Notes: generated by a model from the sequence alone, not told the origin. Counted from the stretch's first letter, positions 50,812 to 60,105 are shown. The stretch is DNA of 64,000 nucleotides from Nitrospirota bacterium (GCA_030682135.1 JAUXQT010000107.1:1-64000), one strand, 5' to 3'. Numbers and translations are program-made.

Positions 50812-51408
50812 CTACCGAACCAGGGTGGATTTCATTAAACTATCTGCCTGAGGAGGCGAGAATCCCTGATACCCTCGGTGGCGTTCTGCGAGTTCCAATA
50901 CAGAGAACGGCTGACCGTCCACCACTTCCGGCACTGTGAAGATTTGCCGCAACTGCCCACCACGGGCCCCGACAATCTGGCCGGTAAAGGCCACCCCTTT
51001 GGCTTTCAACCGCTCCATCGCCAACTCGATATCTTCGACTCGCACCGCGACATGATGAAAGACCTGGTCGCCGAACGTATTCACCCAAGCAGGGATGATG
51101 CTGGTGCGGCCCCGTTCGTCGGAATAGGCCTGATCCACGAAGAGCGCGGGATACCCGACCTTCCGATAGACCTTCGCGTACCAGTCTTCATACTCGATCG
51201 TTTCACTGTACCCATAACCCAGCCTCGTGAACTCCTCCGCACGCCGGTCGATGTCCAGCGTCCTCAGCGTGAGATGGTCCGCGACCGGATAGAAGCCAAC
51301 CCCCGCTTCCTCCAGCAAGGCGCGTAGCACCTTGGCAGCCCGATTACTTGATACATACTTCTCGATCATCCTCTCGATGAGCCCATCCAACTCCACCGCG
51401 TGATCCAT
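50812..51408 (-). CDS. VOC/DUF1338-like protein of the lysine-degradation operon
   Basis: A 198-residue protein starting MDHAVELDGLIERMIEKYVS. It has putative metal ligands H45 (VADHLTLRT), a histidine in FHHVAVRVED and a glutamate in SVLELAERH, fitting a vicinal-oxygen-chelate fold. DUF1338/HglS enzymes with related architecture convert 2-oxoadipate to 2-hydroxyglutarate, but they are about twice this length, so the match is partial. The gene comes last, 28 nt after an aldehyde dehydrogenase in a likely lysine-catabolic operon. The HglS-like role is inference from position. ATG 51408 is used; the frame is open to 51735, but that overlaps the aldehyde dehydrogenase gene. Confidence 0.6.
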   Translation of the reverse strand: MDHAVELDGLIERMIEKYVSSNRAAKVLRALLEEAGVGFYPVADHLTLRTLDIDRRAEEFTRLGYGYSETIEYEDWYAKVYRKVGYPALFVDQAYSDERGRTSIIPAWVNTFGDQVFHHVAVRVEDIELAMERLKAKGVAFTGQIVGARGGQLRQIFTVPEVVDGQPFSVLELAERHRGYQGFSPPQADSLMKSTLVR

Positions 51409-51436
51409 GTTGGCGACTCCTTTCCCTGATATCCCG

Positions 51437-52966
51437 TTACTCTCCGAATGTGATGCCCTGGGCCAACGGCATGTCGCCGCCCCAGTTGATCGTGTTCGTC
51501 TGCCGCCGCATGTAGGATTTCCAGGCATCCGAACCGGCCTCCCGTCCTCCGCCGGTTGTTTTCTCTCCGCCGAACGCGCCGCCGATTTCAGCACCGGAGG
51601 TTCCCAGATTGATATTGGCGATCCCGCAATCGCTGCCGGCTGCAGACAGAAACTGCTCGCTCTGTCTGAGGTGGTTGGTGAACAAGGCCGACGAGAGGCC
51701 TTGCGGCACATCGTTCTGCATCGCAATCGCGTCATCGATGGTCTTATAGGTCATGAGGTAGAGAATCGGAGCAAAGGTTTCCCGCTGCACGATCGGCCAA
51801 CGGTTTTGCGCCAACACAATCGTCGGCTCGACAAAATTTCCTGGCCCGGGAAGCACCTGCCCACCACAGAGAATCTCTCCCCCTTCCTTCTTGATCTCCT
51901 CGATGGCCTCTTGATATGCGTGCACGGCGGCCTGATCGATCAGAGGCCCCATCAGCACGCCGGACTTGAGCGGATCTCCGATCTGTACCTGTTTGTAGGC
52001 CGATACCAGACGGGACACCACGTCACCATATTGTGTCTCCTGCACAAACAGTCGTCGCGTAGTCGTACAGCGCTGGCCTGCTGTGCCGACTGCGCCGAAG
52101 AGGATGGCCCGAATCGCCAGGTCCAGATCGGCAGTTTCATCGACGATGACGGCATTGTTTCCGCTCAGTTCCAACAGCACCCGTCCAAGCCGTTCTCCCA
52201 CCGCTTGCGCGACCTGCCGACCGACTGGAACAGACCCGGTAAATGAGATTAAGGGCAGCCTGCCGTCCCGCACCATCGTCTCGGCCAGATCGGTACGATC
52301 CGTAACGACAAGCGAAAATATTCCCGATACTCCCTGTTGCTTCATGACCTGATTGCAGATCCGCTGAACGGCAATCGCGCAGAGCGGCGCTTTCGGCGAG
52401 GGCTTCCAGACCACGGTGTCCCCGGCGATGGCCGCTATGAAGGCATTCCAGGCCCAGACTGCCATGGGAAAGTTGAAGGCCGTCAGGACGCCGATCGGCC
52501 CAAGCGGATGCCACTGTTCGTACATGCGATGGCTGGGCCGTTCAGAATGCATGGTCTGCCCATACAGCATGCGCGATTGGCCGACCGCGAAATCGGCCAT
52601 GTCGATCATCTCTTGCACCTCGCCATCCCCCTCAGCCTTGATCTTGCCGACCTCCAACGAGACGAGGCTACCCAACGCATCTTTCTTCTCCCGGAGGGCC
52701 TGGCCGATCAACCGGACCACCTCGCCTCGCTTCGGTGCCGGCACCAGGCGCCATTGTGCGAATGCCTGCTGCGCCTCCCCTACCACCCGCTCGTAATCGG
52801 CTGCCGTAGCCGGAACCACCCTGGCAATCACCTCTCCCGTCGCGGGATTCCTAGATTCAAGCCTCTCCGAGCCGGACGATGCCGACCACCAGCCTGCTCC
52901 AGCACAGGCCCCTGGATTCACGTCACTGAGCCCCAGCTCCGTCATAATCTCCAGTGGCTGCTTCAT
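51437..52966 (-). CDS. Aldehyde dehydrogenase of the ALDH7 (aminoadipate semialdehyde) type
   Basis: A 509-residue aldehyde dehydrogenase. Catalytic C300 is in [13 protein letters not shown], the general base E in [11 protein letters not shown], and the NAD fold [12 protein letters not shown] is present. The C terminus [20 protein letters not shown] and RRQTNTINW are hallmarks of ALDH7 (antiquitin/AmaB), which oxidises alpha-aminoadipate semialdehyde. The ATG at 52966 overlaps the upstream gene's stop by 4 nt. The neighbour resembles a lysine/saccharopine dehydrogenase, consistent with lysine breakdown. Confidence 0.9.
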   Translation of the reverse strand: MKQPLEIMTELGLSDVNPGACAGAGWWSASSGSERLESRNPATGEVIARVVPATAADYERVVGEAQQAFAQWRLVPAPKRGEVVRLIGQALREKKDALGSLVSLEVGKIKAEGDGEVQEMIDMADFAVGQSRMLYGQTMHSERPSHRMYEQWHPLGPIGVLTAFNFPMAVWAWNAFIAAIAGDTVVWKPSPKAPLCAIAVQRICNQVMKQQGVSGIFSLVVTDRTDLAETMVRDGRLPLISFTGSVPVGRQVAQAVGERLGRVLLELSGNNAVIVDETADLDLAIRAILFGAVGTAGQRCTTTRRLFVQETQYGDVVSRLVSAYKQVQIGDPLKSGVLMGPLIDQAAVHAYQEAIEEIKKEGGEILCGGQVLPGPGNFVEPTIVLAQNRWPIVQRETFAPILYLMTYKTIDDAIAMQNDVPQGLSSALFTNHLRQSEQFLSAAGSDCGIANINLGTSGAEIGGAFGGEKTTGGGREAGSDAWKSYMRRQTNTINWGGDMPLAQGITFGE

Positions 52967-54051
52967 CGGTATGAGGCTCCAAACCGGTTTTCGAGAAAAT
53001 CGTGCAGCGGGAACGATTCCTGAGTCACGAACCCCTTGTACCGTTCAGGAGTTTGGAGCACGAGGTCAGCGACGGCACAGAGGCTGGAAGCGGTTGTCAC
53101 TTGAATGGCGGACCAGAGCTTCCCCTTAATACATTGGGGATAGATTTTCTTCACATAGTTCTCCTCAAACAACGCGCCGTCTCTCATTCCAGTCACGGAG
53201 GCATAGATCAGCACGACATCTTGCAATGTCTGCGGGATCGCTCGTTCGAGGATGCGTTTGAGCGTCTCACGATCCTCGTTCAGCTTCAGATCGTTCATCA
53301 ATAGGTGAATTTTCTCGCAATGGCCCGGATACCGGAGCGTCTTGTAATTCATGGTCCGGACTTTTCCCGCATAGGTATCCGCCAACGTACCCAGTCCTCC
53401 AGATGTGTTGAACGCTTCGTAGAGAAGTCCATCCACCTCGATCGTCTCATAACCTTCAAGGGGCTGTAGAGATACCTTCTCGCCTCCCTCAATGCCATAA
53501 CAGATATTGCCGTATTCATTGATGAGCCCATCGGTCGACCAGGTCAGCGAATACTTGAGGGCATTACTGGGATGCACCGGCAGGGCTCCGACCCGCATTT
53601 TGACCGTATCCACCCGATCGAAATGGGTGATCAGGTCCTGCGTCACAACGCTGATGAATCCGGGAGCCAGACCGCATTGCGGCACAAAGGCCTGCGGTGA
53701 GTCGGTGCTCAGGACCTTGACCTGATTGGTGACCTCGACGTCCTCGGTCAGATCAAAATAATGCAGCCGATGTTCCCGGGCCAATCCAGCGACAATGGGA
53801 TTGCAGAAATAGGGGAGGCTCGACAGGACCGCATCGAATCGATGCGCCGTCAGGTAGGCGCTGATGCTGTCGGGATGCCGGACATCAAGAAGCAGGGGCG
53901 TGACTCGCGAGAGACCGAGTTCACGAACGAACCGCGTAGAGGCATCGAGGCTGATATCCCCAAGCGTGACCTCATAATCACCGTTCTCCGATAAGAGACA
54001 AGCGACCAGCGATCCAATCTTTCCAGCACCGAGGATCAGCACGCGATGCAT
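52963..54051 (-). CDS. Saccharopine/lysine 6-dehydrogenase-like protein
   Basis: A 362-residue NAD(P) protein starting [20 protein letters not shown]. It resembles saccharopine dehydrogenase and lysine 6-dehydrogenase (LysDH): Rossmann domain, then [29 protein letters not shown] and [14 protein letters not shown]. LysDH would turn lysine into aminoadipate semialdehyde for the next enzyme. ATG 54051 has GAGG upstream; a GTG at 54063 is the alternative. It is first in a three-gene operon read to 50812. A palindromic repeat lies 6 nt beyond this start region. Confidence 0.8.
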   Translation of the reverse strand: MHRVLILGAGKIGSLVACLLSENGDYEVTLGDISLDASTRFVRELGLSRVTPLLLDVRHPDSISAYLTAHRFDAVLSSLPYFCNPIVAGLAREHRLHYFDLTEDVEVTNQVKVLSTDSPQAFVPQCGLAPGFISVVTQDLITHFDRVDTVKMRVGALPVHPSNALKYSLTWSTDGLINEYGNICYGIEGGEKVSLQPLEGYETIEVDGLLYEAFNTSGGLGTLADTYAGKVRTMNYKTLRYPGHCEKIHLLMNDLKLNEDRETLKRILERAIPQTLQDVVLIYASVTGMRDGALFEENYVKKIYPQCIKGKLWSAIQVTTASSLCAVADLVLQTPERYKGFVTQESFPLHDFLENRFGASYR

Positions 54052-54069
54052 GGGAGACCTCACATGTTC

Positions 54070-54195
54070 TAACAGGATGCTGAAAAAGTCCGCCAGCGGC
54101 GTTCTCGCTTCACGAAGAGGCTCAACGTGCCAACTAGTACGCCTCGCCTCTTCGCTCGCTGCGGCCTTGCTGGACGGCCTTTTTGAGCATCCTGT
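54070..54195. repeat. Long palindromic repeat element, copy 2
   Basis: A 126-bp element beginning TAACAGGATGCTGAAAAAG and ending GCCTTTTTGAGCATCCTGT, with inner inverted repeats. It has related ends and internal phrases (GTCCGCC, GCTGCGGCCTTGCTGGACGG) to the copies at 54806 and 57971. A second end-like sequence, GAGTTTTTCCGCAGCCTGCT, lies at 54253-54272, as if part of another copy is nested downstream. Confidence 0.7.
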
Positions 54196-54559
54196 GGTTG
54201 TTCGGGCCGCGGTGCCACTCGGAGTATTGTGGCCGTTTTTTTCGCATACACCGAGTTTTTCCGCAGCCTGCTAAGTATACTCCTGACTGAGCGCTCAATG
54301 AACATCTCGTGAGCGGTTCCTTTGACGGTACCATTGCTCCTACTCGATATCCTCCCTCGGCGAGGAACAGTCAATATCCAGAGAACAATTGAGACCATGG
54401 CCCATGGAGACAGTCTGTCCATACCGGCAGAACAAGACCGGTGCCGGCACGAGTCTGGGCCAGAAGCAACGGTCTAATTCGTTGATTTCACTGATGGTAT
54501 GAGCTGTGAACGGGAAAAGGAGTTTGTGATAGGCTGATACACCACCAGGAGCGGCGATT
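54196..54559. other. Intergenic region with relic repeat end
   Basis: 364 nt between the LysDH-side repeat and the ImmA/IrrE-like gene. It contains an extra element end at 54253-54272 and otherwise no supported gene. Promoters for the ImmA/IrrE-like gene should lie in its right part. Confidence 0.5.
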
Positions 54560-54808
54560 ATGTTGCGCATGCCTTCCCGAGTCGTGCTCCCCTTCGGCTA
54601 CCGGATATCAGTGCGGCAACTGTCCGATACGGAGATGGACCGTCGTGACCCCGATGCCGACGGTATCTGGGACGATGCGACTAAAACCATTTTTCTTCGC
54701 AAGCGCTTGCCCGTGACCAGACGGCGCTACATTCTAGCCCACGAATTGGGCCATGCCTGGCTCGACTGGCAGCACCGGTATTTAGACACCGGCAAAGCCA
54801 AAAACTAG
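54560..54808 (+). CDS. Small ImmA/IrrE-like metallopeptidase
   Basis: An 82-residue protein with HELGH at 61-65 (ILAHELGHAWLDW), the zinc motif of ImmA/IrrE peptidases that cleave repressors. Family members are usually longer; this one has only the core (FGYRISVRQLSD, DGIWDDATKTIFLRKRLP). The stop codon is the TAG that begins the next palindromic repeat, so the insertion may have shortened the gene. No helix-turn-helix partner is adjacent. GGAG lies about 11 nt before ATG 54560. Whether it is active is not clear. Confidence 0.65.
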   Translation: MLRMPSRVVLPFGYRISVRQLSDTEMDRRDPDADGIWDDATKTIFLRKRLPVTRRRYILAHELGHAWLDWQHRYLDTGKAKN

Positions 54809-54937
54809 CGGGATGCTGAAAAAGTCCGCCCGCTTCGTTCTCCCCTCGAAAGCATCCTCAACGTAGCCAGGGGCTACGCCTCCGGTGCTTCCATCGGCTG
54901 CGGCCTTGCTGGACGGACTTTTGGAGCAGCCTGCGTA
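54806..54937. repeat. Long palindromic repeat element, copy 3
   Basis: A 132-bp element starting with the TAG stop codon of the upstream gene (TAGCGGGATGCTGAAAAAG) and ending GGACTTTTGGAGCAGCCTGCGTA. The interior has the same inverted phrases as copies 2 and 4, including a GTAGCC / GGCTAC palindrome. The 42-nt remainder to 54979 is without a gene. Confidence 0.72.
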
Positions 54938-54978
54938 AACGCTCACCCTTGTGCCACATATTCTTTTCTTCACACGAC

Positions 54979-55455
54979 CTACTTCGCCCCGGCAAGTTTC
55001 AGCACGACAGCCCATTCCATTTCCGTCACCGGCTGGACCGAGAGGCGAGAGCCCTTTCGCAGTAACACCATGTCCTTCAGCTTGGGCTCCTGCCTCAGTC
55101 GGTCGAGCGACAGACTCGCCTTCAATGTCTGGCGATACCGAATATCCACCATATCCCACCGAGGGGCAGAGGGATCGCTGGCTGGGTCATAGTGATGGTG
55201 CGTCTTGTCAAACTGCGTCTTGTCGGGGTAGGCCGTCCGCACCACCTCTGCAATCCCCACCACAGCCGGCGGTTCCGCATTACTATGGTAGAACAGCACC
55301 TGGTCGCCGACCTTCATCGCGCGCATGAAATTACGTGCTTGGTAATTCCGCACCCCATCCCAACTAGTCATCTGCTTGGGAGACTGGGCAAGATCCTCGA
55401 TCGAAAACACACGCGGCTCCGATTTCATCAGCCAATAGCGGCGCCCTTCTGTCAT
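54979..55455 (-). CDS. EVE domain-containing protein
   Basis: A 158-residue protein of the EVE/PUA-like fold, starting MTEGRRYWLMKSEPRVFSIE. Family marks are YWLMKSEP, WDGVRNYQARNFMRAMKVGD, VLFYHSNAEPPAVVGIAEVV and the final strand EWAVVLKLA. EVE domains bind modified bases in DNA or RNA and occur in restriction systems and alone. Here it stands alone beside repeats. ATG 55455 is used with GAGGGG upstream; the frame opens at 55518. Confidence 0.92.
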   Translation of the reverse strand: MTEGRRYWLMKSEPRVFSIEDLAQSPKQMTSWDGVRNYQARNFMRAMKVGDQVLFYHSNAEPPAVVGIAEVVRTAYPDKTQFDKTHHHYDPASDPSAPRWDMVDIRYRQTLKASLSLDRLRQEPKLKDMVLLRKGSRLSVQPVTEMEWAVVLKLAGAK

Positions 55456-55536
55456 TGCGTCCCCTCTTCCTGCTTGGTCATTCCGCTCACTCCATGTATG
55501 CTGTCGCCGACATCCCATCTCAATTGAGGTTCGTCG

Positions 55537-56349
55537 ATGGAACTGACTCCATTCTTCTTCGGTCTGTATAAGTTCGTCAAGTACGGCCTCTACCCGCTGA
55601 CTTGGGTAGTACTGCTCCTCGGCGCGGCAGCGGTCCTGGCCCTCTTTCCGTTTTCGCCAAAACGCCTGCGATGGGTGCGTCTGCTCATCGTTTCATCCCT
55701 CCTCCTCCTCGTGACGATATCCAATCCGCTGGTTGCCACCTTCCTGATGGGGTCGCTGGAATCCTGGTACCAGCCAGCGCAGCTCTCGCCGTCCGATCGT
55801 TTCGATGCCATCGTCGTCTTGGGGGGAGGCATCAACGAGAAGGGGTCCCTTCGACCGGCCGCTGAGCCTACGTCCTATTCCAGAAATCGCACGACCTGCG
55901 GCGTAGATCTATTCCAACAGGGTCATGCTCCAACCGTCGTCCTGACAGGAGGAGATGCCAGAGTCTTCGGTACGGGGCCCAAAGAAGCGGTAGAAATGCA
56001 ACGTTGGGCGGTCCGTCTCGGTGTTCCAGAATCGGCCACGATGGTCGATACCGACGCGCGAAACACCTATGAGAATGCGACAGGGACCAAACGGCTCATC
56101 GGACCGGCCTCGATTCTGCTCGTCAGCTCAGCCGGCCATCTCCCGCGCGCCGTCCCGGTATTCACCAAGCAAGGCTTCCGCGTCACACCGGCCCCCTGCG
56201 ACTATGCGTCTCAAGACCTTCCGCAGGAAAGCTGGAAGGACATCGACCTCTTCGATTTCATGCCGAGCGATGGGGCGATACAACACAACAGAGAAGTGGT
56301 CACGGAGTTGGCAGGTATCGTAATTTATTGGCTGGCAGGAAAACTCTAG
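55537..56349 (+). CDS. YdcF/ElyC-family membrane protein (DUF218)
   Basis: A 270-residue protein with two N-terminal membrane segments (about 15-37 and 46-70) and a DUF218 domain: DAIVVLGGGINEKGS, HAPTVVLTGGDARV, GVPESATMVDTDARNTYENA, and ILLVSSAGHLPRAVPVF. Related ElyC/YdcF proteins influence peptidoglycan or lipid-carrier metabolism at low temperature, though activity is unclear. It starts 82 nt after the EVE gene's start, divergent from it. ATG 55537 begins MELTPFFFGLYKFV. Confidence 0.85.
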   Translation: MELTPFFFGLYKFVKYGLYPLTWVVLLLGAAAVLALFPFSPKRLRWVRLLIVSSLLLLVTISNPLVATFLMGSLESWYQPAQLSPSDRFDAIVVLGGGINEKGSLRPAAEPTSYSRNRTTCGVDLFQQGHAPTVVLTGGDARVFGTGPKEAVEMQRWAVRLGVPESATMVDTDARNTYENATGTKRLIGPASILLVSSAGHLPRAVPVFTKQGFRVTPAPCDYASQDLPQESWKDIDLFDFMPSDGAIQHNREVVTELAGIVIYWLAGKL

Positions 56350-56356
56350 AGTCCTA

Positions 56357-57526
56357 TCAACGAGGGATCAACCGGTAAATGCCGCCGCCGTGATCCAGCA
56401 GATAGATCTCGCCTTCTTCGTCCTGCCCGAATGAAGAAATTCGAAACCCCGTCTTAAGCAACACCGTGGGGGACGCGTCCTTCCCCCCTTCGTCCGATTG
56501 CCTGAAGACGAACACTTCACCGCTACAGTAGTCGCCAAACAGATAGGCCCCGCGAAGCGCGGGCATCGCGAGACCACGATAGACATACCCGCCGATAATC
56601 GAGCAACGCCCTTCCTCGTGACGATATTCCATGACGGGCAAAGCGAGCCCCTCAGTCGGGCACGAGGTCGCGGGATTGTAACAATGAGATCCCTCCATCA
56701 CGCGCCACCCGTAGTTTCCTCCGCGCGTGACGAGATCGACCTCTTCCCACTTCTTCTGCCCCACATCGGCAACCCACAGTTCTGCACTGTTGAAGTCGAA
56801 GGAGAAACGCCAGGGATTCCGCAGCCCGACGGCATAAATCTCCGGACGACCGCCCTCTCTGGCAAACGGGTTATCCTCCGGGATCGCATAGGGATCGCCA
56901 TGATCGACATCGATCCGTAAAACTTTCCCCAACAGTTCATTGAGGTTTTGGGCGCGATTGCCAGGATCACCCCAAGCACCTCCGTCTCCAAGACCGATGT
57001 ACAGATACCCGTCCGGTCCGAACGCCAACATCCCGCCATTGTGATTGGACTCAGGCTGCATGACGACCATGAGCACGCGCTCATCCCGCGAGGCCGCATC
57101 CGGGGCGCCACCACGCCGATACTCCGCCACGACCGTGGCGCCATCCGGTCGTCTCGTGTAATTCACAAAGAATCGCCCGTTGCGGCGATAGTCCGGATGA
57201 AACGCCAACCCCAAGAGTCCCCGCTCAGTATCGTCCGTTAACACACGGTCGCGTAAGTCCAAAAATAGCGCCTCTCGCCGAACGCCTTGGCTAATGATTC
57301 GTATCGCCCCCGGCTGCTCGACGACAAACAGGCGTCGAGACCCATCGCCGGCATGCGTAAGAAACAGCGGGCGTTCGAGCCCCGCGGTCACAAGAGGTGC
57401 GAGGTGGATCGACGGGGATTGAGTTGGAACTTCAGCTCCGGCCTTCGCAGGTAGGGACATCGGCAGCGCAAGCATGAGCGCGATGCCCACGGTTGCACAG
57501 AGTCGAAGAGACAGGTCTTGCATCAT
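56357..57526 (-). CDS. PQQ-dependent sugar dehydrogenase-like protein (YliI type)
   Basis: A 389-residue exported beta-propeller of the soluble aldose dehydrogenase family. A signal peptide (MMQDLSLRLCATVGIALMLA..., to about 30) is followed by propeller motifs: LFVVEQPGAIRII, LLGLAFHPDYRRNGRFFVNY, SNHNGGMLAFGPDGYLYIGL, VYRGLAMPALRGAYLFGDYC. The histidine in SNHNGG and nearby Arg/Lys are expected PQQ or calcium residues. The enzyme oxidises sugars in the periplasm with PQQ. It overlaps the upstream hypothetical gene at its ATG and is probably translated with it. Confidence 0.88.
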   Translation of the reverse strand: MMQDLSLRLCATVGIALMLALPMSLPAKAGAEVPTQSPSIHLAPLVTAGLERPLFLTHAGDGSRRLFVVEQPGAIRIISQGVRREALFLDLRDRVLTDDTERGLLGLAFHPDYRRNGRFFVNYTRRPDGATVVAEYRRGGAPDAASRDERVLMVVMQPESNHNGGMLAFGPDGYLYIGLGDGGAWGDPGNRAQNLNELLGKVLRIDVDHGDPYAIPEDNPFAREGGRPEIYAVGLRNPWRFSFDFNSAELWVADVGQKKWEEVDLVTRGGNYGWRVMEGSHCYNPATSCPTEGLALPVMEYRHEEGRCSIIGGYVYRGLAMPALRGAYLFGDYCSGEVFVFRQSDEGGKDASPTVLLKTGFRISSFGQDEEGEIYLLDHGGGIYRLIPR

Positions 57527-57900
57527 CAGTGAATCTCCCGATCACGCATTTCAATGTATTGAATCAGCGCCCGGTAGGTCAATTCTCTGATCCTCGACTT
57601 ACTGGCAGCCTGACTTCCGATGTTCCCTTCGATCCACACCCGGTCGGATACCTGCGCCGTCGCGTCATTACAGAGACTCCACATCTGGTGGAGAAAACCT
57701 TCTGGCAGGCCCACTTGCATCCCTTCAGATTCAATACGGTCATCCAACAAGGCCAGGAGATCGGAAATCGCCTGATCCGGACGATAGGGCGTCACCGAAA
57801 ATCCAAACCGCTCCTGTGCCGATGTGTCCTGCTTCGCCTGCTCGACCAGATCCAACATATACTCTTTGAGCAAGCCCACCACATGACCGGACAGAGCCAT
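57526..57900 (-). CDS. Hypothetical protein
   Basis: A 124-residue soluble protein, MALSGHVVGLLKEYMLDLVE..., rich in helix formers; no family was recognised. Its stop codon overlaps the ATG of the sugar dehydrogenase. AAGGAG lies 9 nt before ATG 57900, which is chosen over the frame from 57948. It likely forms an operon with the dehydrogenase. Confidence 0.55.
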   Translation of the reverse strand: MALSGHVVGLLKEYMLDLVEQAKQDTSAQERFGFSVTPYRPDQAISDLLALLDDRIESEGMQVGLPEGFLHQMWSLCNDATAQVSDRVWIEGNIGSQAASKSRIRELTYRALIQYIEMRDREIH

Positions 57901-57970
57901 TCCGTTCTCCTTTGCCCGCATTATGCATCGCGATGAGATCGCGAACAAGAACCCGATGTGCTCATCACTC

Positions 57971-58099
57971 GCAGGCTAATCAAAATGGCCTTCCAGCAAG
58001 GCCGCAGCCGATGAAAGCACCGGAGGCGTAGCCCCTGGCTACGTTGAGGATGCTTTCGAGGCGAGAACGATGCTGGCGGACATTTTCAGCAGCCTGCTA
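57971..58099. repeat. Long palindromic repeat element, copy 4
   Basis: A 129-bp element, GCAGGCTAATCAAAATGGCC to TTTTCAGCAGCCTGCTA, in reverse orientation to copies 2 and 3. Its interior contains a perfect GTAGCC-CCTG-GGCTAC palindrome and CTTCCAGCAAGGCCGCAGCC. It lies between the hypothetical gene and the YkgJ paralog. Confidence 0.72.
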
Positions 58100-58188
58100 C
58101 GACTCGCGGTTGACCAGCCAATCAATCCTTCTCTATGATGCCGACGTGAAAATGGCACGGGGCCAGAGGTACGGGGCAAGGGGATTGT

Positions 58189-59022
58189 ATGGTCGAACGA
58201 TTTGAAGTGGCGCTGAACACTCCTGCGGGACGGCTGACCACGGCTATCGACGTGCCGACGGGATTGATCCCCATCACGGCGATTGTCCCGGTCACGCGCC
58301 GCCTGGGGGAAGAAGCCGCAGGGCTGGAAGTCCAGCAGGCCATCGCAGCAGGCCAGACCATCTCCTGCCAGATGGGCTGCGCCGCCTGTTGCCGCATGTT
58401 GGTTCCGTTGTCCGCACCGGAGGCATTCGCCCTACGCGAGTATGTAGAGCAGTTGCCGACCGATCGACGGACCCAACTGCGACAGCGCATGAGCGCTACG
58501 AAAGATCGCTTGACGCGTGAGGCTGTGTGGGATCGGCTGAACGATGTCGCAGAGGCTTCCAGGCCGATACCGGACGAAGAACTCGACCCGATCAACCGTG
58601 CCTACTATGCGCTGAGAATCCCCTGTCCCTATTTAGAGGATGAGATGTGCTCGATCTACGAGGCACGACCGGCCGCCTGCCGTGAACTCCTCGTCACCTC
58701 ACCGGCGGAACTCTGTCAGGATCTGGTGCAGAATCCAGTGACCCCTCTGCCGGTCTCGATGCGCATTGGGTCCATCCTGGGGCTGGTCTGGGGAACATTG
58801 ACCAATTCTCCGCCTCGACTCATCCCGCTCCCGATGGCCTTGGAATGGGCCGAGCGGCACGAAGAAGAATCCCGACGGACCTGGCCGGGCTCGTCCCTCC
58901 TGGATCAGGTCCTCGACAACATGTGGCGATTTCTCAGCCAGGCGTTTACGAACAGGCGCGGGGCGAGCGGCAAGGGGCAAGGGGGACCGGGCAAAGACAC
59001 GGATCCTCGTTCCCACCTCTAG
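58189..59022 (+). CDS. YkgJ-family cysteine-cluster protein, second copy
   Basis: A 277-residue protein with the cysteine pattern SCQMGCAACC (C60, C64, C67, C68) and CPYLEDEMCSIYEARPAACR, as in the YkgJ-type gene at 33948. Extra N-terminal (about 55) and C-terminal (about 120) parts surround the cysteine core. The C-terminal last 20 residues (RRGASGKGQGGPGKDTDPRS) are coded by the GGGGCAAGGGG repeat; similar repeat sequence lies before the start. Such a tail is probably recent. ATG 58189 has a G-rich GGCAAGGGG upstream instead of a clear Shine-Dalgarno. Confidence 0.7.
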   Translation: MVERFEVALNTPAGRLTTAIDVPTGLIPITAIVPVTRRLGEEAAGLEVQQAIAAGQTISCQMGCAACCRMLVPLSAPEAFALREYVEQLPTDRRTQLRQRMSATKDRLTREAVWDRLNDVAEASRPIPDEELDPINRAYYALRIPCPYLEDEMCSIYEARPAACRELLVTSPAELCQDLVQNPVTPLPVSMRIGSILGLVWGTLTNSPPRLIPLPMALEWAERHEEESRRTWPGSSLLDQVLDNMWRFLSQAFTNRRGASGKGQGGPGKDTDPRSHL

Positions 59023-59078
59023 CCCCCTCGCACAAGCCTGATGTCAATTCAACACACACAGAACAAGAGGAAAAAGAA

Positions 59079-59696
59079 ATGCAAAAACCAGTCATCGTCT
59101 GCTTAGATTTGGAAGGCGTGTTGGTGCCGGAGATCTGGATCAACGTCGCCATCAAGACCGGCATCGACGAATTGAAGATGACGACCCGCGAGATGCCGGA
59201 TTACGACGCCTTGATGAAACGGCGCCTGGCCATTCTCGATCAGCACAAACTCACCATCCACGACATCCAAAGCGTCATCGATAAGATGGGGCCGCTGGAA
59301 GGAGCCAACGATTTTGTCGCCTGGATTCGCGAGCGCTGCCAGGTGATCATCCTGTCCGATACGTTCTACCAGTTTGCCCAGCCGCTGATGCGCCAACTGG
59401 GATTTCCGACCCTCTTTTGCAACCAGCTAGAGATCGATCCAGCCGGCCGCATCGTCAATTTCCACATGCGGATGCCGAACCAGAAAAAACATTCGGTGGC
59501 CGCGTTCAAATCGCTGAACTTCTTCACCATGGCTGCGGGCGATGCCTACAACGACACGGCCATGTTAGGAGAGGCCGATGCGGGCTTCTTCTTCTGTCCG
59601 CCGGATCATCTGCCCAAGGAGTTCCCACAGTTTCCGGTGACCAAGACTTACGGAGAGCTCCAAGCGCGTTTCAAGGAGGCGGGGAATCTGAAATAG
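59079..59696 (+). CDS. thrH: ThrH-type phosphoserine phosphatase/homoserine phosphotransferase
   Basis: A 205-residue HAD hydrolase with D10-L-E12-G as the first motif (CLDLEGVLVPEIW), a mark of ThrH. The middle motif LSDTFYQF and the last motif AAGDAYNDTAML are complete. ThrH can dephosphorylate phosphoserine (serine synthesis) and transfer the phosphate to homoserine. The C terminus FPQFPVTKTYGELQARF agrees with ThrH. GAGG precedes ATG 59079. It is 57 nt after the YkgJ gene and may share its transcript. Confidence 0.92.
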   Translation: MQKPVIVCLDLEGVLVPEIWINVAIKTGIDELKMTTREMPDYDALMKRRLAILDQHKLTIHDIQSVIDKMGPLEGANDFVAWIRERCQVIILSDTFYQFAQPLMRQLGFPTLFCNQLEIDPAGRIVNFHMRMPNQKKHSVAAFKSLNFFTMAAGDAYNDTAMLGEADAGFFFCPPDHLPKEFPQFPVTKTYGELQARFKEAGNLK

Positions 59697-59745
59697 CTCT
59701 CAGCCGTCAGCGATCAGCTTTCAGCCTCAGAGGTAACCAAACACG

Positions 59746-60105
59746 ATGCGGGACTTCAGGCAGCTTAAAGTTTGGGAGAAAGCTCACAAGCTGACCTTGG
59801 CGGTCTATCACGCGACAGCGACGTTCCCCCAACAGGAACTGTTTGGGCTCACCAGCCAGATAAGACGAGCCGCAGTGTCTGTACCTGCGAACATTGCGGA
59901 GGGTTGTGGAAGGAGCGGCGAGCCAGAGTTGGCCAGATTTTTAAGAATTTCGCTCGGATCGGCGAGTGAGCTTGAATATCATATTATTCTCTCAACCGAC
60001 CTGTGTTATCTGAACAAAACGGCCAGCCAACAGCTCTTCAAGCAAGTCACCGAGATAAAACGCATGCTGACGTCTCTCATTCAAAAGCTGACAGCTGAGC
60101 GCTGA
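59746..60105 (+). CDS. Four-helix-bundle protein (23S rRNA IVS type)
   Basis: A 119-residue protein with the four-helix pattern: MRDFRQLKVWEKAHKLTLAV, ELFGLTSQIRRAAVSVPANI, EGCGRSGEPELARFLRISLG, SASELEYHIILSTDL. The family is also found inside 23S rRNA intervening sequences and as scattered copies in genomes; function is unknown. Low-complexity heptamer repeats of the CAGCTGA/CTGATGG kind lie on both sides (59699-59735 and 60086-60112), so it may have moved as a unit. Confidence 0.85.
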   Translation: MRDFRQLKVWEKAHKLTLAVYHATATFPQQELFGLTSQIRRAAVSVPANIAEGCGRSGEPELARFLRISLGSASELEYHIILSTDLCYLNKTASQQLFKQVTEIKRMLTSLIQKLTAER

